Part shown: positions 55,111 to 64,000 of the stretch, piece by piece
Layout: every line of letters starts with the position of its first letter
Numbering within the stretch: the first letter of the stretch is position 1
From: Athripsodes cinereus
Taxonomy: Eukaryota > Arthropoda > Insecta > Trichoptera > Leptoceridae
Assembly (NCBI GenBank): GCA_947579605.1
Contig: OX388320.1
Span: forward strand, 310,001 to 374,000
DNA: 64,000 nucleotides
Direction of reading: 5' to 3'
Notes under the pieces: model-generated
Database searches by the model: none
What the model was told of the DNA's origin: nothing
What the model saw: only the letters and a program-made list of their open reading frames with translations
Position numbers and translations under genes: made by a program

Positions 55111-55575
55111 AGTGATGTAACGAATATTCGTATTCGCATTCGCATTCGCGAATATTCAAAGTATTCGCATTCGCATTCGTATTCCCAAAAAAATATGCGA
55201 ATGTTTCGCGAATATTATTTCGGTGTTAAAGTATCGAATATTCGGTTAAAGTACAGAATAGTTACCCAGTACATTGCAGAAAAAGGTACTGCAAGAAAAT
55301 GTTCTTTAAAAAAACCGAGGAGTTTTGAAATATTTTAAATTCCTATACCATTTTGAAAGTTCAACTATTTCATTTTAGTTGCTTTGTAAAAAATCGTGAT
55401 TTTAAGGAAACTTTTTAAGGATTTTGCTTAACCACCTACATTGAACCAATAAAACGAATAATTTTCTCAACCCCATTCATAAATTTTATGATTTTTGATT
55501 TCCCAATGATGTGTAAAATATTCTTTGCGTGTACAGAAAATATATATATAAATTCCAAAACGAATATTCGTTATT
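55111..55575. mobile_element. Possible hAT-like MITE with ATTCG sub-repeats
   Basis: TAACGAATATTCG (55118-55130) is inverted at 55561-55573 (CGAATATTCGTTA). Next to the left end, ATTCGC/ATTCGT is repeated many times through 55260. Similar ATTCG-rich ends occur in hAT-derived elements. No convincing 8-base duplication was found, so this is tentative. Confidence 0.4.
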
Positions 55576-55579
55576 ATTT

Positions 55580-57445
55580 TTTTAAGTATACTTAAATATT
55601 TTCTTCTTCTTCTTCCTCGTGTAATAGATCATTGATCTGTTGCTTCGGAAGTTGTTCCCTCTTGTGACACTGAGGACCAGCTATCCTTCCATCTTATTTT
55701 CAATTTACAGTAATGGACAGCCATTTTTACAAAATGTATCTTGTTGATAAAAAAAGAAATCGTAAAAATTATGTGATATCGTGTGTACCAAAAGAATGAT
55801 AGTTATTTAATACAAATATAATGGTAGGAGTGTATTGACTCTTCAAACTTACTCTTGTTCTCCTTCTGCGATTATTGGTTCTACTTAATAATGATGAGGT
55901 TTGTATTTCCTAAAAATTTTTTTGTACATATAAATAAACATAAATTAAATAATATAAATATATGTATTTTAGTTGAAGACGCACAATGTGATTTGCGTAA
56001 TATTTTTATAGTATGCCGTGTCGCTGCGCTGTGTTGCCGACACATGTTCCAGTTGTAAAAGTTCAATATGAAGATTTTTAATATTCCTTGGAGCTTTTTT
56101 TGTTGTTTCTTTTTATTTCCGCCTGTTGAATATGAAAGAAATATTATTATTACTCAACTACTATTTATTGTTTTTTCTTTTTTTTTGGGCGCTAAATTTT
56201 ATTATTATTTATTCTTTATTCTTTTCCATCATCCGTAGGCCACTATTTGGGCACTTGGAATCGTCAGTTTTTACAATGTTTTTTCTTTTTAACAAATTGA
56301 ATAAATCACCTTCAGTAAAATCATACATATAGGAAACGAAGAAAAAAAAATACAAAAAAGAATTATGTAGTATATCAAAGTTATTTCAAGTGTAAAGGGC
56401 TGAAAAATAACTTCATGTCAGTATATTCAAATCAATATAATTATGTAGTGATAATAATATTATCATATTATGTAGTGACTACGAGATAATTCTCTTGGTT
56501 CATTTTCTTATTTGATATAATAAAAAACATAAATCATTTGTTTATACCATATTTATTGTTTATAATTCAAAGCTCAATATCTGTAATATCTTTTTCCAAT
56601 TATGAACAATTAAATATTCCGGGAAAAAAGTGTTTCCTATAATACAGGCGTTTATAAAACGTCACGAACAGAACATTCAGCATTGGTGCCATACCTCATC
56701 GCTGAATCAATGATGATCAGTATCTTATCGTTAATGTTTTACATACCTTTATTAATAAGACGCTAAAAACTTACAGAAAATGTCCCAGAGACGTATTCTT
56801 TGCGAACGTAATCACAAAATAATTTTAATCCTTTAAACAATTATCAGTTGTTTAGCAATGAATATTAAAGAGCAATTGTCATACAAGAATGTACTAACCT
56901 AACAGGTTCTAGAATATGTGTATGTGGAGAGTACATAGGAATTCCCTCGTTGAGAACTTTTTAATGGCAATTAAGATTTTGTAAGTGCACCCCTTCTAGT
57001 TAATGCGACACGGATGAAAATAACATCACATAGCATTTACAGATAGATAGAATGTGTGTGTGTGTGTGTGGGGGGGGGTATATGTGTTTTTGGGTTCCAT
57101 AATATTATTATAATCCTGAAATGAAATCATCTTCATACATAATTAAGTACGTAAGAGGATAATATGCTAACTGCTGACACACCTGTACTTAACATAGGTA
57201 CTTACATATTTTGTAATGTGAACAGAAATGCAAAACCAAATCCTATATTTAACGAAATCTTTAGATGGAAATTACGATGTGAAATACCAATTCGAATCAG
57301 TATTTTTTAATCCGTGATATCTTTATCTAGTAAAATGTTAATTTCTAGCATCAAAACACAAAAGAAAATTGACATAAAATTATGAAGGGCTAAAAAAATC
57401 AATAAGGAATTCTTAAAAATTAATGACAGGAATGTGAAAAGGTAA
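55580..57445. other. AT-rich DNA with GT/G microsatellite
   Basis: TGTGTG repeats ending in nine G lie at about 57053-57078. 56660-56720 weakly echoes family T on the minus strand. Otherwise I see nothing. Confidence 0.4.
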
Positions 57446-57454
57446 GACTTAATA

Positions 57455-57661
57455 CAAGGATGGCAAACCTTTTTGGGTCCGTGTGCCAAAAATCCTTTAA
57501 TATTATTCCCCGATTGTATGATGATGTGCCTAAGCGGTAAAAAAAAAATGATAAAATTGGAAACTCAGAAATGAATATTTTGAACTTGGATATCGTGCAC
57601 GTACCATTCAAAAGCTCAATTGTGTTACCTTGGGCACACGTGTCTAAGATCACCATCTCTG
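57455..57661. mobile_element. hAT-like MITE with 8-base TSD
   Basis: The ends are CAAGGATGGCAAACC at the left and, reverse-complemented, CAGAGATGGTGATC at the right. Both reach CGTGTGCC about 25 bases in. Flanks ACTTAATA (57447-57454) and ACATAATA (57662-57669) match at seven of eight bases. CAG/CAA-type ends with an 8-base duplication are the hAT hallmark. It has no coding capacity. Confidence 0.65.
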
Positions 57662-57669
57662 ACATAATA

Positions 57670-58430
57670 CTTTAGTGAATAAATAATTAAGTTTGCTTTA
57701 TAAATTATGAGTTTTTAGGTAATCTTTATATTTGTAGTTACTGGCATTATTCTTGTGTATAAAAAAACATGTTTGCTATTTACAACTATCGTTTTATAAA
57801 TATTTTCCAGTATTCTTTTTTTACGTGCATTATATACTTATATATTATGCAATAGGAGTACATGCATGCATTTAGTTTGGTCAGAATGGGGCCGGGCACT
57901 GAGCAGTCACCGCATCTACATTGACTAATATTTCATCTCCCCCACTCGACCAAGCGGAAATTTTGCTCTGCACTATGTTTTTGCCCACCTTTCTTCTGTC
58001 AGATTTATAATATAATACCAGACCCCTCTTTGGTCTAGGAGGGAGGAGGGATTGCGAAGCTTAGCCAGACTGACTAATTAACGAGGGAGGGGCTTGGACA
58101 GGTGCCTGCAATTGTTAGAGGTAACATTTTTCATAATACAATCCCATGCAAATAATACTATCTTCATTGTTAAATGCACCGTTTATTTAATTACTTACTT
58201 TCACTTTAAGTAATAGAACTGTTTTGTGTTTTTCTTGTATATAAACAGTAAGAACACTCACGATGTTTTTCTTGCAATGTTTCAAATTTATACTTTAGTG
58301 TCGTTGCATTATGCAAGAAAGTAAGAGTTTTTAATTTCATAATTTAATGGTAAATTCTTTCAGAGACAATCTGAAAGACAAAACCCTTAATAGTGTTATT
58401 CGTAAAGATTGTGGAAAGCTGAGGTAATAG
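57670..58430. other. Mixed DNA with a GC-richer patch
   Basis: 57880-58100 is GC-richer (AATGGGGCCGGGCACTGAGC, GGGAGGAGGGATTGCGAAGC) and unassigned. Confidence 0.35.
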
Positions 58431-58439
58431 CAGGAATAA

Positions 58440-58645
58440 AAGTGAGCAAACTACGGTGGTTTGGGCATGTGGATAGAATGAATGAAAAAGAAAATATGTA
58501 TGGTTGCGAAGTATGTCCGAGGAATAAATGGCATGATCAGATTGAGCAAGTATAGGATATCACGCATTAGGAATTGTATAACAGTGACGGAAGCAACAAC
58601 TGTATGCTTTCTGCCTACCCCGAAAGGGAAGCGGCGTGATGATGA
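58440..58645 (+). pseudogene. LINE C-terminal fragment, family R, decayed
   Basis: AAACTACGGTGGTTTGGGCA encodes LRWFGH; later pieces correspond to the RGxxW and RNCITVTEA regions, with deletions. The 3' hairpin is CCCC-GAAA-GGG, followed by AAGCGGCGTGATGATGATGG. Confidence 0.7.
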
Positions 58646-58649
58646 TGGT

Positions 58650-59325
58650 GATAATTAAAAACAAGTGTACATGTAAAGTTAGTAAGTAACCAGTCTTTAT
58701 TAATGATTGTTCCATTACTAACAAGAAATATACAATGATATTGTTATACGACATTTAATTAAACATCCCGGACGGGACATTTCTTTTTCTATTATTATTT
58801 TTTTTATGTTGAGAATATTTCAGACTCGACTACTATTATCCAATCAGTACAAGTAGCTGTTATTAAATAATTGCTCTTTTGTGTATTTGAATAAATAATT
58901 AAGCTTGATCCGTATAGTCGGAAATGAAGTTCATATTATCAAATTTTTAGATATTATAGATGTCTAGCAAGCAGATTAAGTGAAGTCATAAAACTTAAGA
59001 TTAGTGTGCTGTATTATTTACGTGATATTCGTATAGGCAATGTAGAAGTCATAAGGAGGAACGTTGAATATTTTACGAGGACGGGAAGTGAGCGGTTATC
59101 ATATCTCTTCATTTATATACAAGTACCATACATTTTTAATATCATCTCAAGATAGCTGGTGTGTTTGTCGAGAGTTCTTATTTGATTCCATACAAAACTT
59201 GTATGATACACGATGAAAATGTAAATATGAATGCCTTTAAACTTTTTCTTAAATGAAATTCTAGAGATTTTTTAACTGTGATTTTTTTTTACTTTTGCTG
59301 TTTGTAAAATTATATTCCAATTTTT
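58650..59325. other. AT-rich DNA, nothing assignable
   Basis: No recognisable gene or element. Confidence 0.4.
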
Positions 59326-59334
59326 TAGTTCAAG

Positions 59335-59692
59335 ACATTTAGCATCTTAAATTCAGCGATGAGGTTTGCCACCTATCCTGAATGTGAGAGGACGGCTTGC
59401 ATGTTTCTAACATGCAGCAGAGGCCTGAGTCAATAACACATTTTCACGTTACGTTTTCATTCCGTTAGCGTTCAAATTTAGACGATGTTGCGCCAAAGTG
59501 TTAATTTTCGTAACTATTGTGTATCTTTACAACGAAATTGAAACTTGCTTGCAACTTCGTCTATACTCGAAAGTCTACATTTGAACGCTAACGGAACGAA
59601 AACGTAACGTGAAAATGTGTTATTGACTCAGGCCTCTGGTCTGCTGGCTACCCCACTTGTAGGATATGTTGTAATGGTATAGTGGTAGTAGT
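59335..59692 (+). mobile_element. Family T LINE end, split by a MITE
   Basis: 59335-59417 (CAGCGATGAGGTTTGCCACC, AGAGGACGGCTTGCATG) continues at 59639-59692 (GTCTGCTGGCTACCCCACTT, GTAATGGTATAGTGGTAG). The 221 bases between are a foreign inverted-repeat element. Confidence 0.8.
59418..59638. mobile_element. MITE with about 60-base terminal inverted repeats
   Basis: The ends are CAGAGGCCTGAGTCAATAAC and its reverse complement. The inverted repeats run about 60 bases with only a couple of mismatches, then diverge around a central unique part. No coding capacity. It sits inside a family T copy, whose sequence gives the empty site; a target-site duplication is not clear. Superfamily unassigned. 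Confidence 0.8.
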
Positions 59693-59699
59693 AGTTCAA

Positions 59700-60360
59700 A
59701 ATTATAACAATACTTTTTAAATTTTTAACAAATTATAACAAAATTAAATTTATTTGTCCTGCGTCTCATATTAAAATAATAAGTATTTGCACACTCACGG
59801 ATGTCTCTGGATTAGAGAACTCTTTGTTTAATTAATCATTTATTGAACGCTGATATCTCCTTACTTCAAATTAATACGATTTAGCGACCGATTGGGCCAC
59901 ATTTCCAAAACAATCTACCACGAACCCCTGATAATAAGATAGTTAGGCGTTTTGTGGTAATTCTAATATTTTAATATTTGCAAATAGGAAATTTAGTTTT
60001 GTGAATGAACAATGAACACCATACAAAAATCATTGCTTATATTATAAATCCTATCTACCATATACTTATACCTAATAGATAATGACTTTCTAGTTTCTTC
60101 GTAAGACTATACATACATTAATTTCTCACATAAAACGTTTACTGACCTTTCAAATAGCTACTAAAGAAATAAGTTTATTGATAGACGTAGGTATTATAAA
60201 AACTTATCCGTTTACTGTCATGATTTTCTCAAATTATGATGTGTAAGAATAATCATAAAATTACAATTATTTTATGCTGTCATCAAAACTATAAATTATT
60301 AATGATGCTCATAAATAATAAGCTTTATGCATTATTTTATTGGTTATACTCTAAATTCAT
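59700..60360. other. AT-rich DNA, nothing assignable
   Basis: No recognisable gene or element. Confidence 0.4.
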
Positions 60361-60366
60361 ATATGA

Positions 60367-60711
60367 TCTAATATATAAAATTATCGTGTCACGGTGTTTG
60401 TTATCATACTCCCTCGAAACAGCTGGACCGATTTTGATGAAATTTTGTGTGCTCATCGGGTAGGTCTGAAAATCGGCCAACATCTATTTTTCATACCCCT
60501 TAAAGTTAAGGGTGACCGAATTTTTCAATCCGATTTTTTTTATTGTTTTGGTAATTTTTTTTTATTTTTATTTTTTATGGCGAGGCATTAAAAAATATAA
60601 TATACAGCCCTAAATTTTCACCTTTTTACCATCAACCCCTATTTTTTTAATAACGATATAAGTATATGGTAAATGCATATGAAAAAAAACAACATTTGCC
60701 GGGTCAGTTAG
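60367..60711 (+). mobile_element. Helitron-like non-autonomous element
   Basis: It starts TCTAATATATAAAATTATCG, TGTCACGGTGTTTG, followed by GAAACAGCTGGACCGATTTT, GATGAAATTTTGTGTG. It ends TTTGCCGGGTCAGTTAG. A TC start, a CTRR-like end (TTAG, one base off) and an A before and T after fit Helitron insertion between A and T. The internal ACCGATTTTGATGAAATTTT block is, to my knowledge, common in insect Helitrons. No Rep/helicase coding remains. Confidence 0.65.
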
Positions 60712-60714
60712 TAG

Positions 60715-62450
60715 AATATATAATCCGTTTTTTATTAGTTACGTTTGTAAAGTTTGTAGTAAAATCAGCCTTTAATTAACAATATTCAGTGTATTTCATT
60801 AAGGTACTTAAACAATACAATAAATTTTAATTATATGAATAAAAATAAAAGTTTACGAGCTTACTTTAAAGTATAAAATTACTTCTAAATACAAAAAAAT
60901 ACTTTGTATGAAATATGCTTTATAAAGATCATTATATACCAACACATGTACACCCCTTTTCATAATCTTAAAGCGCATCTAACATAAATTTACACCCTGA
61001 TAATGAGCATCCCTTTCAGAGCTATCAACACTGTAATGGTAAGAGAGGTAGCTATCTTACAGTATCTTAACATAGTCTCATTTACAAAAGCACAACATTA
61101 CAGAGAAGAGGTGAGATGCTTATCAGATTAATTTCTTCTGTAATGTTGTGTGAATGAGTAGGTATTACCGTGTAACTAACTAATTTTGCTTTGAAAGTTC
61201 TCCATTTTATAAAAGCAAGTATAAAAATAACTACATATGCGTTTGGTATATCTGATATAGCCTTATATTAAAACATTCATTAGATCTACCGATGTCATTG
61301 TACCAGTGTAAAATGAATGCGTTCTTAACATTTGTTTCCTGACAGCTATCTATCTATCTTTATGTACATACTATTACAAAATCTCCCACAAGTGGGTTAG
61401 CTGGCAAACTAACTGCATATTTTGCACATTCAGGTTATCCTAGATAGCACATTTCTTGTCGAAATAGAAGAATGGGTTGAATATCTCATCATTACCATTT
61501 GTGTTTGCATGCACATTGCCATTTGTGTACCTACATGTTTTTGTTGCCGTAATTTTATATGATGTTTGTACTTACACTGTAATTTTGTTTGATGTTTTTT
61601 ACTTACTGTGTAGAGTTTTGATTGGTTTACGTATTATAAATATTTATTGTTGTTGTATTATATTGTGAGATAAACTGTATGACTCTGTTACAATAAAATA
61701 AAATAAAATAAAATAAAAAATAAAATTACTAAATTGAAGATATTCATTGTTAATTTACTACATAAAATTTTATGAACAGGTGTCCACCTTTAATTAAACT
61801 CTGAAAGTTTTCACGAAAGAATATACTAGATATTCTATTCCCAGAAATATAGAATAAATCTATGATATTCAGCATTCTTTTGTTATTTTTTATCTAAAAA
61901 TAAAATCTCACTCTATTTAGCTTTGACATGTCAAGGTTTAAAGTATACAGCCTTAATCAGCATAGTATAAATATGTATAAAGTATCTATGTTGTCAGGTA
62001 TTTGTCATGTGTATTCCGCACGCCTTCATTTCCATTTTACTTTGTGATAGGTATTTTTTACTGGAGAAAAAGGCTTTTACACAAAATAACAAGCTAATGC
62101 GTGTAAAATTACACTGAGGCGAAACAACATTTCGGTTGAAAATGTTTTGAATCCATTAGTAAAGTTAGTGAGAGACGCTTTAAGTTTCGCCAAACTTTTT
62201 ATTTTCACCTGAAAAGGATAACCTTACTAGAGATGATATCAAATTATAAACATAATAACATGTCGTGGAATCATTCAGATAAAACGACTCTTTGTAAAAT
62301 TATATTTTGTATTTCAAAGTATTGGTTATATGAAAAATAATTTTATACGCAATCGTTCTATATAATTAATGAGTTAATACTTTCGACTGGGTATCTTATT
62401 GATCGCGTCCACACAGCTAGATGAAAACGTCAATCAGTCATCAATCTTCA
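60715..62450. other. AT-rich DNA with repeat tails
   Basis: 61092-61156 contains inverted CACAACATTACAGA/TCTGTAATGTTGTG-like arms. 61381-61432 is a short minus-strand family T end (CTCCCACAAGTGGGTTAGCT). 61480-61726 ends in TAAAA repeats and may be a LINE 3' end. Confidence 0.45.
61692..61726 (+). repeat. AAAAT microsatellite
   Basis: Five or more consecutive TAAAA units follow GACTCTGTTACAA. Possibly a retroposon tail. Confidence 0.75.
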
Positions 62451-62499
62451 TGATGTGCAGAGATACAACTTATATATAGTTACACAAAATTTAATAAAA

Positions 62500-62700
62500 A
62501 CAAACATTGAAGGAGACCCACCGTCCACCTGGATACCGCAGAAGTTTGGGGACTTCCTTTTATCTGAAATTCTACACTTAACAAATCTTGTCCACACCGA
62601 AGATGCTATTGTGGGCAGCCTGAAGGGCTGGCCGGCCAAAACAACCCCGTGTGTGGAATCTTTTGACTACACTCTTTCGATGTCCCTCTAGCCGAGAGAA
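62500..62700. other. GC-richer unassigned block
   Basis: ACCCACCGTCCACCTGGATA and GGCTGGCCGGCCAAAACAAC contrast with the AT-rich surroundings. There is an open frame on each strand (78 codons plus, 63 minus), neither with a recognisable domain. It may be part of a transposon or a diverged exon. Confidence 0.3.
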
Positions 62701-62709
62701 GCAAACAAA

Positions 62710-63490
62710 ATAATAATATATTTGTATATACAAAAATTGAACAATAATAATAAAACAAACAAAAATATTTTAAAAAAACAAACAAACAAAAGATCATCTT
62801 AGAATGTTCGTTGCCTCAATTAAGGCAACGAATTCTCTGTAAGACAGAAAATATGTCACATTTCTGAGCCAACAAATTTAAAAAGACCATTGCCTTGTTG
62901 GTCGGAGAATTCATCACCAGACATGTTATTTCATGGGTAGGATGGAACAACATTTAATGCACAGCCTAGGCTTTTTGAGATGTAACATGATATTTAAATT
63001 AGCCTACAACAAATGACATATTTTAAAATCCCATTGTACGGGTCGTTGGGATAACCTGCGCGGCGCCTCTTATCCTGTAAGTATAGTAATAATAATATTC
63101 CAGGGGATGCGTATTTAAAATTACCATTACTTTACAAACTCTACTACAAACGGTACTATACATATGTACATAGTAAAATATAATACTCTATTTTTATTTT
63201 CTTATTCTGTTAAACTTGCAGAAAATTTAGATTACCTTGAAATGTTCTAACACTTTTATATTTATTAAATTTTTACAACAAATCCTTGAATGAAAAGTAT
63301 GATGTATTTTCATTCATATTTATATGTATGTATATTTTTATTACACTTTTTGTTGTATGAAAATATTTATTACGCAATTATTTCAGTCAATCTATTTATT
63401 TTTGTTTCAAAGCTTAAAATAATTTATGACTATTTATATATAAAGTAATAATGATTTAATGAAACACAAATTTCCTAATACAAATGATAA
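62710..63490. other. AT-rich DNA, nothing assignable
   Basis: A GC-rich patch ending in a donor-like GTAAGT at 63078 lacks a matching acceptor. ATTGCCTCAATTAAGGCAACGAATTC near 62812 contains a short inverted repeat, CGTTGCCT / AGGCAACG. Confidence 0.35.
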
Positions 63491-63495
63491 CATTT

Positions 63496-63532
63496 GGCAG
63501 AGACTTTTCGAAACTAGTCCATCGTCAGTGCC
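63496..63532 (-). ncRNA. Decayed hammerhead-like motif
   Basis: On the minus strand: GGCA, CTGACGA (fits CUGANGA), T, GGAC and a weakened partner GTTTC, GAAA, AGTCTC, TGCC. GGCA and TGCC pair as stem I. It looks like a relative of P1 with a damaged stem II. No palindromic partner arm is present. Confidence 0.4.
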
Positions 63533-63559
63533 ATCAACTTGGAAACCAGAACAATCAAT

Positions 63560-64000
63560 CAATTTAAGACTATTAATTTTTTTTTATTTATAATTAGAAT
63601 TTGGAATTATTTTTATATAACTATATTAGTAAAATCATAAACATTCTTAAATTGAATCGTAGTTAAAAGACATTGTGTTCTTCACAGAAAAGTTAAGAAA
63701 TAGATTGCTCATATTGCAATTATAAATAAAAATTATCATTTTTTATTACAAGTAATGAAAGGTATTATATTACATACAGGTACTTACATAATATTATTAC
63801 AGTATATAGTTGTTGCTTTTAATAAAATAATCCACCTAATGAATGTAATGCTTTTTATTGTATGTAAGTAATCATATAATTTTATTATACAACGCCTCGT
63901 CAATTGTAGTTGTAAGATATATAATAATATTATGTATAGATATAACAGTAAGAACAAAGTAACGCCATCTCTGTACAGAGTTATGTATTCTAATAAATAT
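63560..64000. other. AT-rich DNA to the window end
   Basis: No recognisable gene or element. Confidence 0.4.

Noticed and set aside
55111..55265. CRISPR-like array from repeated ATTCG units
   Set aside because: Repeats are 5-6 bases with no spacers, in a eukaryotic transposon context.
60991..61050. 19-base micro-exon between TTTCAG and GTAAGA
   Set aside because: Weak pyrimidine tract and donor; expected by chance in this much sequence.
62455..62691. 78-codon gene
   Set aside because: GC-richer block, but no recognisable domain or splice signals on either strand.

Overview
The window looks like non-coding arthropod (most likely insect) nuclear DNA. It is very AT-rich and contains no operon, no convincing host gene and no genuine rRNA or tRNA gene. 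Most recognisable sequence is transposable-element debris: non-LTR retrotransposons (LINEs) with AATAAA-type or short microsatellite tails, two tRNA-derived SINE families, MITEs, a Helitron-like element, and a family of short palindromes. The species cannot be named from sequence alone; the insect assignment is inference from the Jockey-type LINE ends and element mix.

Layout. 1-3311 is the 3' part of a Jockey-type LINE with an uninterrupted endonuclease/reverse-transcriptase frame, the only long intact coding region. 3.4-3.6 kb holds the first palindrome. 3.6-12.8 kb is mostly unique AT-rich DNA, with one inverted repeat, one possible micro-exon and a Jockey 3' end. 12.8-19.8 kb is dense in nested LINE remnants. 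20-28 kb holds repeat tails and two GC-richer islands. 28.5-36.1 kb carries LINE tails, SINEs and palindromes P2 and P3. 36-44.3 kb holds LINE C-termini and the partner of a long-range inverted repeat. 45-52 kb holds palindromes P5 and P6, a second possible micro-exon and three truncated LINE copies, two of them with clear target-site duplications. 53-64 kb holds a SINE, two or three DNA-transposon MITEs, a Helitron and a last palindrome relative.

The most interesting system is the palindrome family (3.4, 29.4, 33.3, 40.1, 45.3 and 51.7 kb, with decayed single copies at 39.3 and 63.5 kb). At or near their centres, at least five copies contain a sequence reading as a hammerhead ribozyme: a CTGATGA core, a stem II hairpin, GAA, a self-complementary stem III, and a four-base stem I that pairs across the motif. 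Several copies are followed outward by the same short start of a reading frame (MDFQQV...). Minimal type I hammerheads are established features of Penelope-like retroelements, so these are probably 5' ends of such elements. The head-to-head arrangement and the self-complementary stem III suggest dimeric ribozymes.

A second theme is conserved RNA structure at LINE 3' ends. One family ends in a CCCC/GGG hairpin with interchangeable loops, two of them GNRA. Another carries a 16-nt hairpin at a fixed place with a compensatory base-pair change. Elements are nested: a LINE tail inside a Jockey, a MITE inside a LINE tail, a SINE inside a LINE tail. This gives a relative order of insertion.
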